Below, piece by piece: positions 1-8,215 of a DNA stretch of 41,337 nt. Below the pieces are notes generated by a model, which saw nothing but the letters and a program-made list of their open reading frames with translations, did no database searches and had not been told where the DNA came from. Where the stretch lies: assembly GCA_905207485.1 (NCBI GenBank), contig CAJLLL010000010.1, forward strand, positions 1 through 41,337, written 5' to 3'. This DNA comes from an uncultured Phascolarctobacterium sp. Its GTDB lineage: Bacteria; Bacillota; Negativicutes; Acidaminococcales; Acidaminococcaceae. Both the position numbers and the translations under genes were made by a program. Position 1 is the first letter of the stretch, and every line of letters starts with the position of its first letter.

Positions 1-25
1 ATATTTTAATTAGTAGTTTATACGG

Positions 26-46
26 TATACCCGTATGGGTATATTT
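26..46 (-). promoter_or_regulatory. Palindromic operator-like site, copy 1
   Basis: A 21-nt stretch identical to 1805-1825 contains the inverted repeat ATACCC-GTAT-GGGTAT (27-42). On the minus strand a TATAAA hexamer (17-22) lies at the same distance from the palindrome centre as in copy 2 (1796-1801), so this looks like a second promoter/operator reading left out of the window, perhaps into another porin gene. The C3/G3 dyad resembles CsoR-family or spacer-binding MerR-type operators, but the regulator is unknown. It could also form a weak hairpin downstream of the porin gene. Confidence 0.5.
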
Positions 47-69
47 CTGTTTCATTTGTCATATTTTTA

Positions 70-1320
70 TCAGAACATAACCTGCAAACGGCTCCAGATA
101 ACTTTGTCATCCAAACCGCTTTCTTTTCCTTCAAGGTCATAATAATGAAGCTGATACACCATATTTTTGGCAAGCGTAATGCCGCCGCCAACCATATAGC
201 CTTTAAAGCCTTCGTTCATATAATAACCCCAATCGCCGGTATACATGGTATGCGCCACAAAAGTACCTGCGCCCTGATTATAATAATTAGCAAACAAGCC
301 GTAACTGCCCGGTCTATTTTTATCGGCACCTTTGTAATTAACGCCAATAACATAGCCATCGGTATCAACGCCGCTGTAAGGTGAATCATAAACATCTACA
401 TCAGAATTCAAATATGTTGCCGCAAGCTGCACATCGCCGAAATTGTATTTTGCGCTTACATTCCACACACCGTTATCTTCACCTTTTCCGGCAGGAACGT
501 AACCGCCGCTGTAAGCATCTGCACTTCCCTTGCTGTCTTTAAAAATATCATACCCGGCCGATAAATTCAGTTTGCCAAATTTGCTGCTCAGTTCCGCTCC
601 ATACATCTTTTCATAGCCGTAATCACTGGCAGTTGTAACCGGTTTACCGGCATAAGCGCTGAATTTTACGTTTTTACCATAGCTTGCGCGGATAAATTCT
701 GCCGTATCATCATATAAGAACCCGTTGGCAAGGTACATATCTGCCTTACCGGCAGTAATCCTGGTGCCGCCGAGCCTGCCGCTGACATAGGCTTGGTTAA
801 GATACACAGTTTCATCTCCGGTGCTGTTATTTAATTTTTGGTTGTTTTCAAAACGTCCGGTATAGCTCCAGTCATCATTTACAGTTCCGTTTACATAAAT
901 ACGGCTGCGCAGCCTGTTTTGTGCGACTTTTCCGTGTTTAGCGGCCAAATCGCCGCCGCGGTCGCCATATTCATAACGTATTTGGCCGGTAATTTTTACA
1001 TTATCAGTTTTCTTTTCAAGGTTGGCAACGCGCACGCCAAGGCTGTCAAGCTCATCAGCAAACTCTGCCGCCAGTTTGTCTACGTTAGCGCCCTTAGCCA
1101 TTGCTTTGGCTACAATCTGTGCCATTTCATAGCGGGTCATAAGTTTGTCGCCGCCGTAAGTACCATCAGGATAACCGTCTACCACGCCTTCTGCTGCCAG
1201 TTTGTTTACAGCACCATAAGCCCAGTGACCGGCAGGCACATCGCTGAATGGGTTGGCTGCATAAGCGGATGCCGTTATGCCTAAAGCCATTGCCATAGCA
1301 GTTATCAAAATCTTTTTCAT
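70..1320 (-). CDS. SLH-domain outer-membrane porin (OmpM-like)
   Basis: About 416 residues. A Sec signal peptide (MKKILITAMAMALG, cleavage near AYA-A) is followed by one S-layer homology domain (FSDVPAGHWAY through the YPDGTYGG and MTRYEMA motifs), a short coiled-coil stretch (LDSLGVRVANLEKK) and a long alternating Gly/aromatic region ending in Phe (SRLQVMF), typical of a beta barrel. In Negativicutes such porins tether the outer membrane to peptidoglycan through the SLH domain and form general diffusion channels. I chose the ATG at 1320 because GGAGGA lies just upstream; an earlier in-frame TTG at 1335 would sit inside this ribosome binding site. The leader carries a cobalamin riboswitch and terminator (1518-1713), suggesting cobalamin control; a possible riboswitch-independent promoter lies at 1346-1374. 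No clear terminator follows before the window edge. Family assignment is confident; substrate is not known. Confidence 0.9.
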   Translation of the reverse strand: MKKILITAMAMALGITASAYAANPFSDVPAGHWAYGAVNKLAAEGVVDGYPDGTYGGDKLMTRYEMAQIVAKAMAKGANVDKLAAEFADELDSLGVRVANLEKKTDNVKITGQIRYEYGDRGGDLAAKHGKVAQNRLRSRIYVNGTVNDDWSYTGRFENNQKLNNSTGDETVYLNQAYVSGRLGGTRITAGKADMYLANGFLYDDTAEFIRASYGKNVKFSAYAGKPVTTASDYGYEKMYGAELSSKFGKLNLSAGYDIFKDSKGSADAYSGGYVPAGKGEDNGVWNVSAKYNFGDVQLAATYLNSDVDVYDSPYSGVDTDGYVIGVNYKGADKNRPGSYGLFANYYNQGAGTFVAHTMYTGDWGYYMNEGFKGYMVGGGITLAKNMVYQLHYYDLEGKESGLDDKVIWSRLQVMF

Positions 1321-1345
1321 ACAGTTTTCCTCCAAATCTTATACA

Positions 1346-1374
1346 TTTATATCAGCAAGGCAATACAAAAGCAA
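1346..1374 (-). promoter_or_regulatory. Possible proximal promoter of the SLH porin gene
   Basis: TTGCTT (1369-1374), 17-nt spacer, TATAAA (1346-1351) on the minus strand, about 25 nt ahead of the porin start. If active it would let the porin escape the upstream riboswitch. Confidence 0.35.
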
Positions 1375-1517
1375 AGTACACCGGTTCCTCCGCACCAGCA
1401 CTGCCAAACTAATATATTGTGCAGCAAGCAGATTGTTTTACCTGCCGCTATAAACAGCACACATTACAACACTGAAGGAACTGCTATTTTAAGGCATATT
1501 ACGGCTAAATAAACAAA

Positions 1518-1549
1518 ATAAAAACCGCTTCGGCAAACCCGAAACGGTA
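1518..1549 (-). terminator. Intrinsic terminator, probable riboswitch expression platform
   Basis: On the minus strand, CCGTTTCGG and CCGAAGCGG form a 9-bp stem (one G-U pair) followed by TTTTT. It lies downstream of the cobalamin aptamer and ahead of the porin gene, with no gene between, so it is best read as a transcription attenuator. Confidence 0.75.
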
Positions 1550-1622
1550 AAAAACATATTAAACCAGCACTGGCTGATTTACGTTAATTACCCGTCTCCC
1601 GCAGGTTAAGCTGTAATGCTTA

Positions 1623-1713
1623 TGCACAATAATTTGCTGGCTTGGGCTTTTAATTTAATACCCTTACAGCGGCGGGACCGCACCGGACTTGCACCGGTTA
1701 ACGTTATTGCACA
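1623..1713 (-). ncRNA. Cobalamin riboswitch (short form)
   Basis: The minus strand reads CCGGTGCAAGTCCGGTGCGG, then TCCCGCCGCTGTAAGGG and AAGCCCAAGCCAG, matching the conserved cobalamin aptamer core (GGUGCAA-GUCC, CCCGCC-CUGUAA, AGCCAG). Flanking strands TGTGCAATAA (1704-1713) and TTATTGTGCA (1623-1632) pair as a closing P1 helix with wobble pairs. The span between them is short, so peripheral helices of the large AdoCbl class appear to be missing. The next gene on the same strand is the SLH porin, with an intrinsic terminator in between. The 562-nt gap 1336-1897 holds this element, its terminator, two promoter candidates, the palindrome and the ppsA terminator; nothing coding is seen in it. 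Confidence 0.85.
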
Positions 1714-1795
1714 TGCTGTATTATGTTATGTGTTTATTTTAGCACTTTCTACTAATAATGTAAATAATTATTTGTAATATTTTTTCAATTAAGTT

Positions 1796-1829
1796 TTTAT
1801 ACCATATACCCGTATGGGTATATTTTCAA
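1796..1829 (-). promoter_or_regulatory. Promoter with embedded palindromic operator, copy 2
   Basis: On the minus strand TTGAAA (1824-1829) and TATGGT (1801-1806) are 17 nt apart; an alternative -10, TATAAA (1796-1801), is the element conserved with copy 1. The dyad ATACCC-GTAT-GGGTAT (1806-1821) fills the spacer. It would start the riboswitch-porin transcript, adding protein-level control to the RNA control. Confidence 0.55.
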
Positions 1830-1831
1830 TA

Positions 1832-1868
1832 CAAAAAATACCCCTAAAACCATTCAGCTTTAGGGGTA
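1832..1868 (-). terminator. Terminator of ppsA
   Basis: On the minus strand TACCCCTAAA and TTTAGGGGTA form a perfect 10-bp stem with a 10-nt loop, followed by TTTTTTG, just after the PEP synthase stop codon. Confidence 0.85.
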
Positions 1869-1897
1869 TATAAATTAATGTTTAAAGTTTTATTAAA

Positions 1898-4276
1898 TTA
1901 CCAGTTAAGGTCTTCGCTTTCAACGCGGCCTCTGCCGGTCATAGCATCAAGCATAATGCGCTGCTCAATCTGTGCTGCCAGTTTTTTGGTAAATTTAACG
2001 GTATCCGGATTTACAGACATGCTGTCAATGCCGCTCTTAATGAGGAACTCGCAGAATTCCGGATATACGCTCGGAGCCTGTCCGCAGATAGAAACGGTTT
2101 TGCCGTCTTTGTGAGCAACTTCGATAAGGTGGCGGATTGCACGGCGTACTGCCAGATTGCGTTCGTCATAAATATGGGATACGGTATCATTATCACGGTC
2201 GCAGCCCAAAATGAGCATGGTCAAATCGTTGGAACCAATGGAATAACCGTCAACAAATTTGTTGAACTGGTCTGCAAGAATGATGTTGGAAGGAATTTCA
2301 GCCATCAGCCAAACTTTAAAGTCTTTGCTGCGTGCAAGGCCTTCACCTGCCATAATAGCAGTTACTTTTTCAGCTTCTTCTACGTTGCGGCAGAACGGAA
2401 TCATTACGTTGAGGTTTTTCAAGCCAAACTCTTCACGTACTTTGCGTACAGCACGGCATTCCAGTTTAAACGCTTCAACATATTTCGGGTCGTAGTAGCG
2501 GGATGCGCCGCGCCAGCCGAGCAGTGCGGAAGGTTCATAAGGTTCAAATTCGTCGCCGCCTTTAAGGTCACGGTATTCGCTGGATTTGAAATCGCTGAAA
2601 CGCAGGGTTACCGGACGCGGAGCCATTGCCTGGCATACCTGGCGGATGCCTTCTGCAAGCTGGTCAACAACTTTTTCCGGATGGCCGGTTTTAATGAGGT
2701 ACAGCGGATGTTCGTGAATATAGGTAGTCCAGATAAATTCTTCACGCATCAAACCAATACCATCGCAAGGCAGGGTGGAATATTTTTCTGCCAAATCGGG
2801 GTCACCAAGGTTCATATAAATCTTAGTGCCGGTCGGCGGGAAATATTCTGCAACCGGTGCAGCAGCCTGAGCCTGAACTTCCGGTTTCTTTTCTTCCAGA
2901 ATGCCTTCATATACAACGCCGTGGGTTGCATCAACAGTTACGTCAATTCCGTCAGGAACGGTAGTAGTAGCAGCTTCGCCGCGGCTCTTGGTGCCAACAA
3001 TGCAGGGGATGCCCAGTTCACGGCTTACGATAGAAGCGTGGCAGGTCATTCCGCCGCTGTCGGTAACAATAGCTTTTGCTTTTTTCATAGCCGGTACCCA
3101 GTCAGGTGCGGTCATTTCGGTTACAAGGATTTCGCCTTCTTTAAACTCGTCGATGTGGGACGGGTCAAGAATAACGTGCGTACGTCCGGATACAAGGCCC
3201 GGGCTTGCGGGCAAGCCTTTAACAATAACCTTGCGGTCGGTAGTAGTCTGTTTATTTTCCACTTTAGGTTTATTCTCCTTATTGCGGCGGCTCCATACGG
3301 TTTCGGGGCGTGCCTGCAAAATCCAGATTTTGTTGTTGCGCGCATCAATGCCCCATTCCATATCCATGTAGCAGCCATAATGCGCTTCGATTTTTTTAGC
3401 GTAACCGGCAAGTTCCAAAATCTGTTCGTCGGTAAGGGTCTGTACGTTGCGCAGTTCTTCCGGTACTGCAACTTCTTCGCAGTCACCGCCTTCTTTGCGA
3501 ACAAGCATTACGTCCTGTTCGTTTACGCAGCGGTCAATAATTTTGTTTTCTGCTTTGGATACCGTATAGTTATCCGGAGTAACAGTGCCTTGTACAACAT
3601 ATTCGCCAAGGCCAAAGGCACCTTCAATAAGGATATTGCTGTCATCGCCGGTAGCAACGTTAACAGTGAACATAACGCCTGCGGCTTTGGAGAATACCAT
3701 CATTTGAATAACGGCGCTGAGCGCTACTTCGATATGGTCAAAGCCCTGTTTTTCACGGTAGTAAACAGCGCGGTCGGTAAAGCAGGAAGCATAGCATTCC
3801 TTAACTTTGGCAATAATGTTTTCGGCGCCTTTTACGTTCAGGTAGGTATCCTGCTGGCCTGCAAAGCTTGCATCCGGCAAATCTTCTGCGGTAGCGCTGC
3901 TGCGTACTGCAACGTAGGGTTCTGCCTCGCCTACTTTTTTGCCAAGTTCTTCATATGCGGCAGCAATGGATGCTTTTAAGTCTTCTGGCATTTCTTCTGC
4001 CATGATGGCTTCACGCAGTTTAGCGCTTACATCACGGAGCTGAGCGCTGTTTTCAACGTCAGTCAGCCCGGCAAGGATAGCCTGCATTTTTTCTTTCAGG
4101 CCGCTTTTTTCAATAAAATATCTATAAGCATAAGCAGTAGTTGCAAAACCATAAGGTACAGGCACATCAGTTTTAGATGTCATTTCACCAAGTGAAGAGG
4201 ATTTACCGCCAACAATGGCAACGTCCCCTCTTTCCATTTGCTCGAACCAGAGAAGAAATTCTTTTTCCTTATTCAT
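1898..4276 (-). CDS. ppsA: Phosphoenolpyruvate synthase
   Basis: 792 residues, the usual length of PpsA. It converts pyruvate, ATP and water to PEP, AMP and phosphate in the cytoplasm, the entry step of gluconeogenesis. Domains in order: ATP-grasp nucleotide-binding domain (GGKSSSLGEM near 24-32, RSSATAEDLPDASFAGQQ from about 125), the phosphohistidine swivel domain with GGMTCHASIVSRELG (catalytic His413), and the C-terminal TIM-barrel PEP-binding domain ending with SNDLTML, the CDRDN segment and the catalytic CGQAPS loop. The CGQAPS ending and water-using PpsA layout separate it from pyruvate phosphate dikinase. It is a single-gene unit, with its own promoter at 4331-4359 and terminator at 1832-1868. 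A strong choice for an organism growing on organic acids. Confidence 0.95.
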   Translation of the reverse strand: MNKEKEFLLWFEQMERGDVAIVGGKSSSLGEMTSKTDVPVPYGFATTAYAYRYFIEKSGLKEKMQAILAGLTDVENSAQLRDVSAKLREAIMAEEMPEDLKASIAAAYEELGKKVGEAEPYVAVRSSATAEDLPDASFAGQQDTYLNVKGAENIIAKVKECYASCFTDRAVYYREKQGFDHIEVALSAVIQMMVFSKAAGVMFTVNVATGDDSNILIEGAFGLGEYVVQGTVTPDNYTVSKAENKIIDRCVNEQDVMLVRKEGGDCEEVAVPEELRNVQTLTDEQILELAGYAKKIEAHYGCYMDMEWGIDARNNKIWILQARPETVWSRRNKENKPKVENKQTTTDRKVIVKGLPASPGLVSGRTHVILDPSHIDEFKEGEILVTEMTAPDWVPAMKKAKAIVTDSGGMTCHASIVSRELGIPCIVGTKSRGEAATTTVPDGIDVTVDATHGVVYEGILEEKKPEVQAQAAAPVAEYFPPTGTKIYMNLGDPDLAEKYSTLPCDGIGLMREEFIWTTYIHEHPLYLIKTGHPEKVVDQLAEGIRQVCQAMAPRPVTLRFSDFKSSEYRDLKGGDEFEPYEPSALLGWRGASRYYDPKYVEAFKLECRAVRKVREEFGLKNLNVMIPFCRNVEEAEKVTAIMAGEGLARSKDFKVWLMAEIPSNIILADQFNKFVDGYSIGSNDLTMLILGCDRDNDTVSHIYDERNLAVRRAIRHLIEVAHKDGKTVSICGQAPSVYPEFCEFLIKSGIDSMSVNPDTVKFTKKLAAQIEQRIMLDAMTGRGRVESEDLNW

Positions 4277-4330
4277 GTCCGTTACTCCTTTGTAATATAC
4301 TTTTAGGGTCGCACCCTTAATATAGTGTAT

Positions 4331-4359
4331 ACTATATCATACTTATGTATAATATTCAA
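4331..4359 (-). promoter_or_regulatory. Promoter of ppsA
   Basis: TTGAAT (4354-4359), 17-nt spacer, TATAGT (4331-4336) on the minus strand. The -10 is embedded in a dyad, ATATAGTATACACTATAT, which could be an operator. A small GGGT-GCG-ACCC hairpin lies in the leader (4306-4318). Confidence 0.65.
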
Positions 4360-4391
4360 GCAGTTTTAATACTTATGACAAATATTTTACA

Positions 4392-4420
4392 AAAGCCCGC
4401 CAAATAACTGACGGGCTTTA
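4392..4420 (-). terminator. Terminator of the TAXI-TRAP operon
   Basis: Minus-strand stem AAAGCCCGTC / GGCGGGCTTT with one T-G pair and an 8-nt loop, continuing into TTTTG, just downstream of the permease stop codon. Confidence 0.75.
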
Positions 4421-4441
4421 AAGTTTAGCAAGTTTTTAAAA

Positions 4442-6379
4442 TTATTTTGGGTTTTTGCGGCTCCACATATAGCCGATTAACATCAGCACAACGCCTGCAA
4501 TATCGGTGTACAGACCCGGGTCGATAAGGCCGAGGCCGCCGAAGAAGAACAGTGCGCGCTGAATAAAGTTCAAGCGGCGGGGAAAGTAAGAGCCCATGGC
4601 TGCGGCAACGCCAACCATGCCGATAACTGCCGTGCTGCAGGAGAAGATTACGCCCATCGGAGTTGCATCAATCATCAAAATTTCAGGAGACAGTACAAAA
4701 ATGTACGGAATGATGAATGCCGCAATTGCCAGTTTGGAAGCGTTGATGCCTGTACGCAGCGGGTCGCCGCCGGAAATGCCGGAGCCAGCATATGCTGCCA
4801 GCGCAACCGGAGGAGTAATATCTGCTACGATGCCGAAATAGAATACAAACATATGCGCTGCCAAAATAGGTACGCCCATCTGAATAAGCGCCGGAGCAGC
4901 AATGGTGGAAGTAATTACATAGTTAGCGGTTGTAGGTACGCCCATGCCAAGAATAAGCGAGGTAATCATGGTGAATACCATTGCCGGAATCAAGTGGCCG
5001 CCTGCCATATCAAGAAGTGCAGTTGCCATTTTAAGGCCAACACCGGTTTTTGTTACAACGCCGATAATGATACCTGCGGTAGCGCAGGCAATGAGTACGC
5101 CCAAAATACCTTTGGAACCGTTAATCATGCCGTTGACAAAATCCTTAAAGCTGATGCGGGTAGATTTACGCAGGCAGGAGCTGGCAATAGCAAGCGCAAT
5201 GCCGACAAGCGCTGCACGCATCGGGGTATAACCGCTGCTGAGGAAGTGAATAATCGCAATCAGCGGAATAATTAAGTGGCCTCTTTCCATAAAAATGGAT
5301 TTATAGCTCGGCATTTCGTCACGGCTCATGCCTTTAAGGCCGAGTTTTTTAGCTTCAAAGTGAACGCCCAGCCAAATGCCTGTGAAGTACAAAATAGCCG
5401 GAATAACGCCTGCTTTAACAACTTCCATATAAGGAACGCCTACAAATTCGGCCATCAAAAATGCTGCCGCGCCCATAACAGGAGGCATTAACTGCCCGCC
5501 GGTAGAAGCTGCCGCTTCAACTGCGCCGGCGAAATCCTTGCCGTAACCGAGTTTTTTCATCATCGGGATAGTGAAGGAACCACTGCCTACTACGTTAGCA
5601 ACAGAGCTGCCGGACACGGTGCCTTCCAAAGCACTGGAGATAACGGCTACTTTAGCCGGACCGCCGCTTGCCCAACCGGCAATAGCATTGGAAATATCAA
5701 TAAAGAATTTACCGAGGCCGGTAGTTTCAAGATAAGCGCCAAACAAAATAAACAGATAAATAAATGTTGAAGATACGCCCATCGGAGTACCGAAAATGCC
5801 TTCAGTAGTGTAATACAGATAGTTTACCAGTTCATGTAGCCCAAGTCCGCGGTGAGCCATAATACCCGGGAACATACGGCCGAACAAGGCATACAGCACA
5901 AACAAAATGGCAATGGTAATCATCGGCCAGCCAACAACGCGGCGCGCGCCTTCAATTACCAAAAGCGTGCCTATCAACGCTATAATGTAGTCCGTTTCGT
6001 TGTTCATGCCTGCACGCAGTACCAAATCATGGTAGAACACTACAATATACATTGTCACGGCAACGCCCAAAACGGCAAAACCTACATCAATCCAGTTCAT
6101 TTCCTTACGCGACCAGGAAGCGCGCATCGGATAAAGCAAAAATACCAGTGCAAAGCCAAAAGCTAAATGTACAGCCCTTTGCAACTGTGCATCAAGCACG
6201 CCGAAAGCTGCCGTATAAACCTGAAATATACAAAAAACGATGCAGATAGCATTAATAATAGTATTCCAAATACCGGTAAGTTCCCTTTTATCGGATTCCT
6301 TATCGTATTTTCTTAATATTTCTTCAGCCGATAGCTGGGCCTTTTCAATATCATCAATAATTTCTTTTTTTAAGTCCAT
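4442..6379 (-). CDS. TRAP transporter permease, fused 4TM-12TM (DctQM-type, TAXI family)
   Basis: 645 residues. The N-terminal part supplies the small DctQ-like four-helix subunit (hydrophobic stretches near 35-145), and the rest the large DctM-like subunit, with family signatures such as SALEGTVSGSSVANV, STGGQLMPPVMGAAAF, LGMGVPTTANYV and DITPPVALAAYA. It is the ion-driven membrane component of a tripartite transporter for small organic acids or amino-acid-like substrates. I chose the ATG at 6379 (MDLKKEI) because GGTGGAG lies 4-5 nt upstream; an ATG at 6397 lies upstream of that site. It is the last gene of an operon with the DUF1850 protein and the TAXI binding lipoprotein. Substrate cannot be read from the sequence. 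Confidence 0.93.
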   Translation of the reverse strand: MDLKKEIIDDIEKAQLSAEEILRKYDKESDKRELTGIWNTIINAICIVFCIFQVYTAAFGVLDAQLQRAVHLAFGFALVFLLYPMRASWSRKEMNWIDVGFAVLGVAVTMYIVVFYHDLVLRAGMNNETDYIIALIGTLLVIEGARRVVGWPMITIAILFVLYALFGRMFPGIMAHRGLGLHELVNYLYYTTEGIFGTPMGVSSTFIYLFILFGAYLETTGLGKFFIDISNAIAGWASGGPAKVAVISSALEGTVSGSSVANVVGSGSFTIPMMKKLGYGKDFAGAVEAAASTGGQLMPPVMGAAAFLMAEFVGVPYMEVVKAGVIPAILYFTGIWLGVHFEAKKLGLKGMSRDEMPSYKSIFMERGHLIIPLIAIIHFLSSGYTPMRAALVGIALAIASSCLRKSTRISFKDFVNGMINGSKGILGVLIACATAGIIIGVVTKTGVGLKMATALLDMAGGHLIPAMVFTMITSLILGMGVPTTANYVITSTIAAPALIQMGVPILAAHMFVFYFGIVADITPPVALAAYAGSGISGGDPLRTGINASKLAIAAFIIPYIFVLSPEILMIDATPMGVIFSCSTAVIGMVGVAAAMGSYFPRRLNFIQRALFFFGGLGLIDPGLYTDIAGVVLMLIGYMWSRKNPK

Positions 6380-6426
6380 TACATCTCCACCTCTCATATA
6401 AAAAAATTAGATAAAACAATAAAAAA

Positions 6427-6960
6427 TCATTCCAGCCAGTAACGGTAACGCGGCTCTGCTTTTATAGTAAGCAAAGTTCCGTGTCCAAACAGTCTGCACA
6501 AATCATATACAGTTTCTTCGTACAGTATCTTAGGGCTTGCCTGCTTTGCTGGACGCATATTTATAATTTTATAATGCCGGTTTAAAGTTAATTTAAAATG
6601 CCCGTCAGGTAAAGCTTCAAATTTGCCCTCTGAGGCAGAAAACGGAAAACCGCACCCCTGCGACTGATATATGGTATGTGTTAAAACCATATCGTCAGCG
6701 CCGTTAACCGTAAAATAATCACGCCACAGCGTCAGTTCGTAAGAATGCTTAAACTCCATCTGCCACTGGCTGCCCTGCTTTACGGCAAAGCACTGCTTGC
6801 TGCCGCGTTCCGGCAGCAGCGCTACTACAAGCTGCGTTGCATACCAGTAAAACGCACCAAGCGCAATAATAATGATACCGCCGAGAAAAACCGTATATAA
6901 TTTAGATACACCCCGGTTACCGAGCACAAACGGTGACCGGGGCGTCTCTTTAAACCACAT
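6427..6960 (-). CDS. DUF1850 domain protein of the TAXI-TRAP operon
   Basis: 177 residues. After about 20 polar residues there is one membrane segment (LYTVFLGGIIIIALGAFYW), then a soluble beta-rich domain with the family's features: FKHSYELTLWRDYFTV and the stretch QGCGFPFSASEGKFEALPDG. DUF1850 proteins are regularly found between a TAXI binding protein and a fused TRAP permease; their role is undefined, perhaps an accessory or assembly subunit on the outer face of the cytoplasmic membrane. The start lies 2 nt after the TAXI gene stop, so translational coupling is likely; its own ribosome binding site is poor. A signal anchor rather than a cleaved peptide is likely. Confidence 0.8.
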   Translation of the reverse strand: MWFKETPRSPFVLGNRGVSKLYTVFLGGIIIIALGAFYWYATQLVVALLPERGSKQCFAVKQGSQWQMEFKHSYELTLWRDYFTVNGADDMVLTHTIYQSQGCGFPFSASEGKFEALPDGHFKLTLNRHYKIINMRPAKQASPKILYEETVYDLCRLFGHGTLLTIKAEPRYRYWLE

Positions 6961-6962
6961 TA

Positions 6963-7934
6963 TTATTTTTCTTTAAAGAATTTTTCAGCGCCGGGGTTAA
7001 CAGGAATTGCCATGCCATCCATTGCGCTTTCTTTAGAAATTACGTTAGCTGCGGAATGAGCTGCTTTCAGGCGGTCGAGGTTGGAGAAGATAGCCTTGGT
7101 AATTGCATAGCAGGTATCAGCATCCATTTTGTCGGTTACAGCCAGCATGCAGCGTACAGCAACTGCGGAGCAGTCAGCAGACTGTTTATTATAGGTGTTA
7201 GCCGGAATGTTAACTTTAGTATAGAACGGATATTTTTCAATCAGGGAATCTGCTTTATCAGGAGCAACAGAAAGCAGAACTACGTTGTTCTGAGTTGCGA
7301 TATCCTGAATTGCTGCGGTCGGATGGCCTGCGGTTACAAATGCTACGTCAACGTTGCCGTCTTTCAGTGCGCTGGAAGCTTCAGCAAAGGAAAGATACTG
7401 CACGTCGATATCATCATAGGTAATGCCGTATTCGGCCAGAATCTGGCGGGCATTGGCTTCAGTGCCGGAGCCCGGTGCGCCTACAGCAACACGTTTGCCT
7501 TTAACTTGGGAAAGGTCAGTAATGCCGGTTTCGGCAAGAGTTACAATTTGGATAGTTTCAGGATAAAGAGTTGCCAGGCCTTGCAGTCCGGGAACTTTTT
7601 TATCTTTAAACATTTCAGTACCGTTAATGGCGTAATAAGCGTTGTCGTTCTGAATAAATGCAACTTCTACCTGTCCCTGCTGCAGCATGTTAATGTTGGC
7701 AATGGATGCGCCGGTTGCCTGTGCGGAAGCATTGCAACCCGGGATGTTTTTGTTAAGGATATCCGCAATAGCGCCGCCAAGCGGATAGTAAGTTCCAGCA
7801 GTACCGCCGGTAGCAATGTTAACGAATTTCTGCGCCGGAGCTTTTCCGTCTGCTTTGTCTTCACTGCCGCCGCAGCCTGCAACAAGTACGGCAAAAAGCA
7901 TCATCGACATAAAAAAGGCTAATAGTTTTTTCAT
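6963..7934 (-). CDS. TAXI-family TRAP transporter solute-binding lipoprotein
   Basis: 323 residues. A lipoprotein signal peptide ends in the lipobox LVAG-C (Cys21), followed by a Gly/Ser/acidic linker, so the protein is probably anchored on the outer face of the cytoplasmic membrane. The mature part has TAXI signatures: FVNIATGGTAGTYYPLGGAIA near the start, ATGASIANINMLQQGQVEVAF, and KGKRVAVGAPGSGTEANARQIL. It captures the substrate (unknown; glutamate, dicarboxylate or other small acids are typical) and delivers it to the fused permease encoded downstream. A run of G (GGGGGG) 5-6 nt before the ATG is the ribosome binding site. It is the first gene of the three-gene operon. Confidence 0.93.
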   Translation of the reverse strand: MKKLLAFFMSMMLFAVLVAGCGGSEDKADGKAPAQKFVNIATGGTAGTYYPLGGAIADILNKNIPGCNASAQATGASIANINMLQQGQVEVAFIQNDNAYYAINGTEMFKDKKVPGLQGLATLYPETIQIVTLAETGITDLSQVKGKRVAVGAPGSGTEANARQILAEYGITYDDIDVQYLSFAEASSALKDGNVDVAFVTAGHPTAAIQDIATQNNVVLLSVAPDKADSLIEKYPFYTKVNIPANTYNKQSADCSAVAVRCMLAVTDKMDADTCYAITKAIFSNLDRLKAAHSAANVISKESAMDGMAIPVNPGAEKFFKEK

Positions 7935-8002
7935 AGTTTTCCCCCCTGTAAAAATAGTGAACGAATATCCTCCTCAAAAGTAAACAGGTATTACGCCACA
8001 TA

Positions 8003-8034
8003 ATTATAGCGTTAAATTCGCTTTTTTTTCACAA
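8003..8034 (-). promoter_or_regulatory. Possible promoter of the TAXI-TRAP operon
   Basis: A perfect TATAAT (8003-8008) on the minus strand with TTGTGA (8029-8034) 20 nt upstream. The spacer is longer than ideal, so only the -10 is well supported. It is divergent from the promoter at 8130-8158. Confidence 0.4.
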
Positions 8035-8129
8035 ATTCCTGCAAATTTGTCTTTATTTTCGGCATTTTATTTCTTGTATACAATATTCTTTTTGGATACA
8101 TTTTAAAAACCGCTCTTTTATGTTAACTT

Positions 8130-8158
8130 TTGCAAAAAAACTGTAACTATGTTATCAT
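8130..8158 (+). promoter_or_regulatory. Promoter of the small EF-hand-like gene
   Basis: TTGCAA (8130-8135), 17-nt spacer, TATCAT (8153-8158), about 50 nt ahead of the start codon at 8216. Confidence 0.6.
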
Positions 8159-8215
8159 TATTAAGTAAAATCATTTAAGCATTATAAACTTATTAAATCA
8201 AAGGATGTGTTATAA

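Noticed and set aside
1..69. Terminator of the SLH porin gene
   Set aside because: The only dyad (27-42) is an exact copy of the promoter element at 1806-1821 and is not followed by a T-tract on the minus strand.
2111..3979. 622-codon open frame on the plus strand, antisense to ppsA
   Set aside because: It mirrors the codon bias of ppsA, has no recognisable domain, promoter or ribosome binding site, and is Phe/Asn/Ala-rich in the manner of antisense frames.
7056..7922. 288-codon open frame on plus, antisense to the TAXI binding protein gene
   Set aside because: Shadow frame; the minus-strand protein has a clear lipobox and family motifs.
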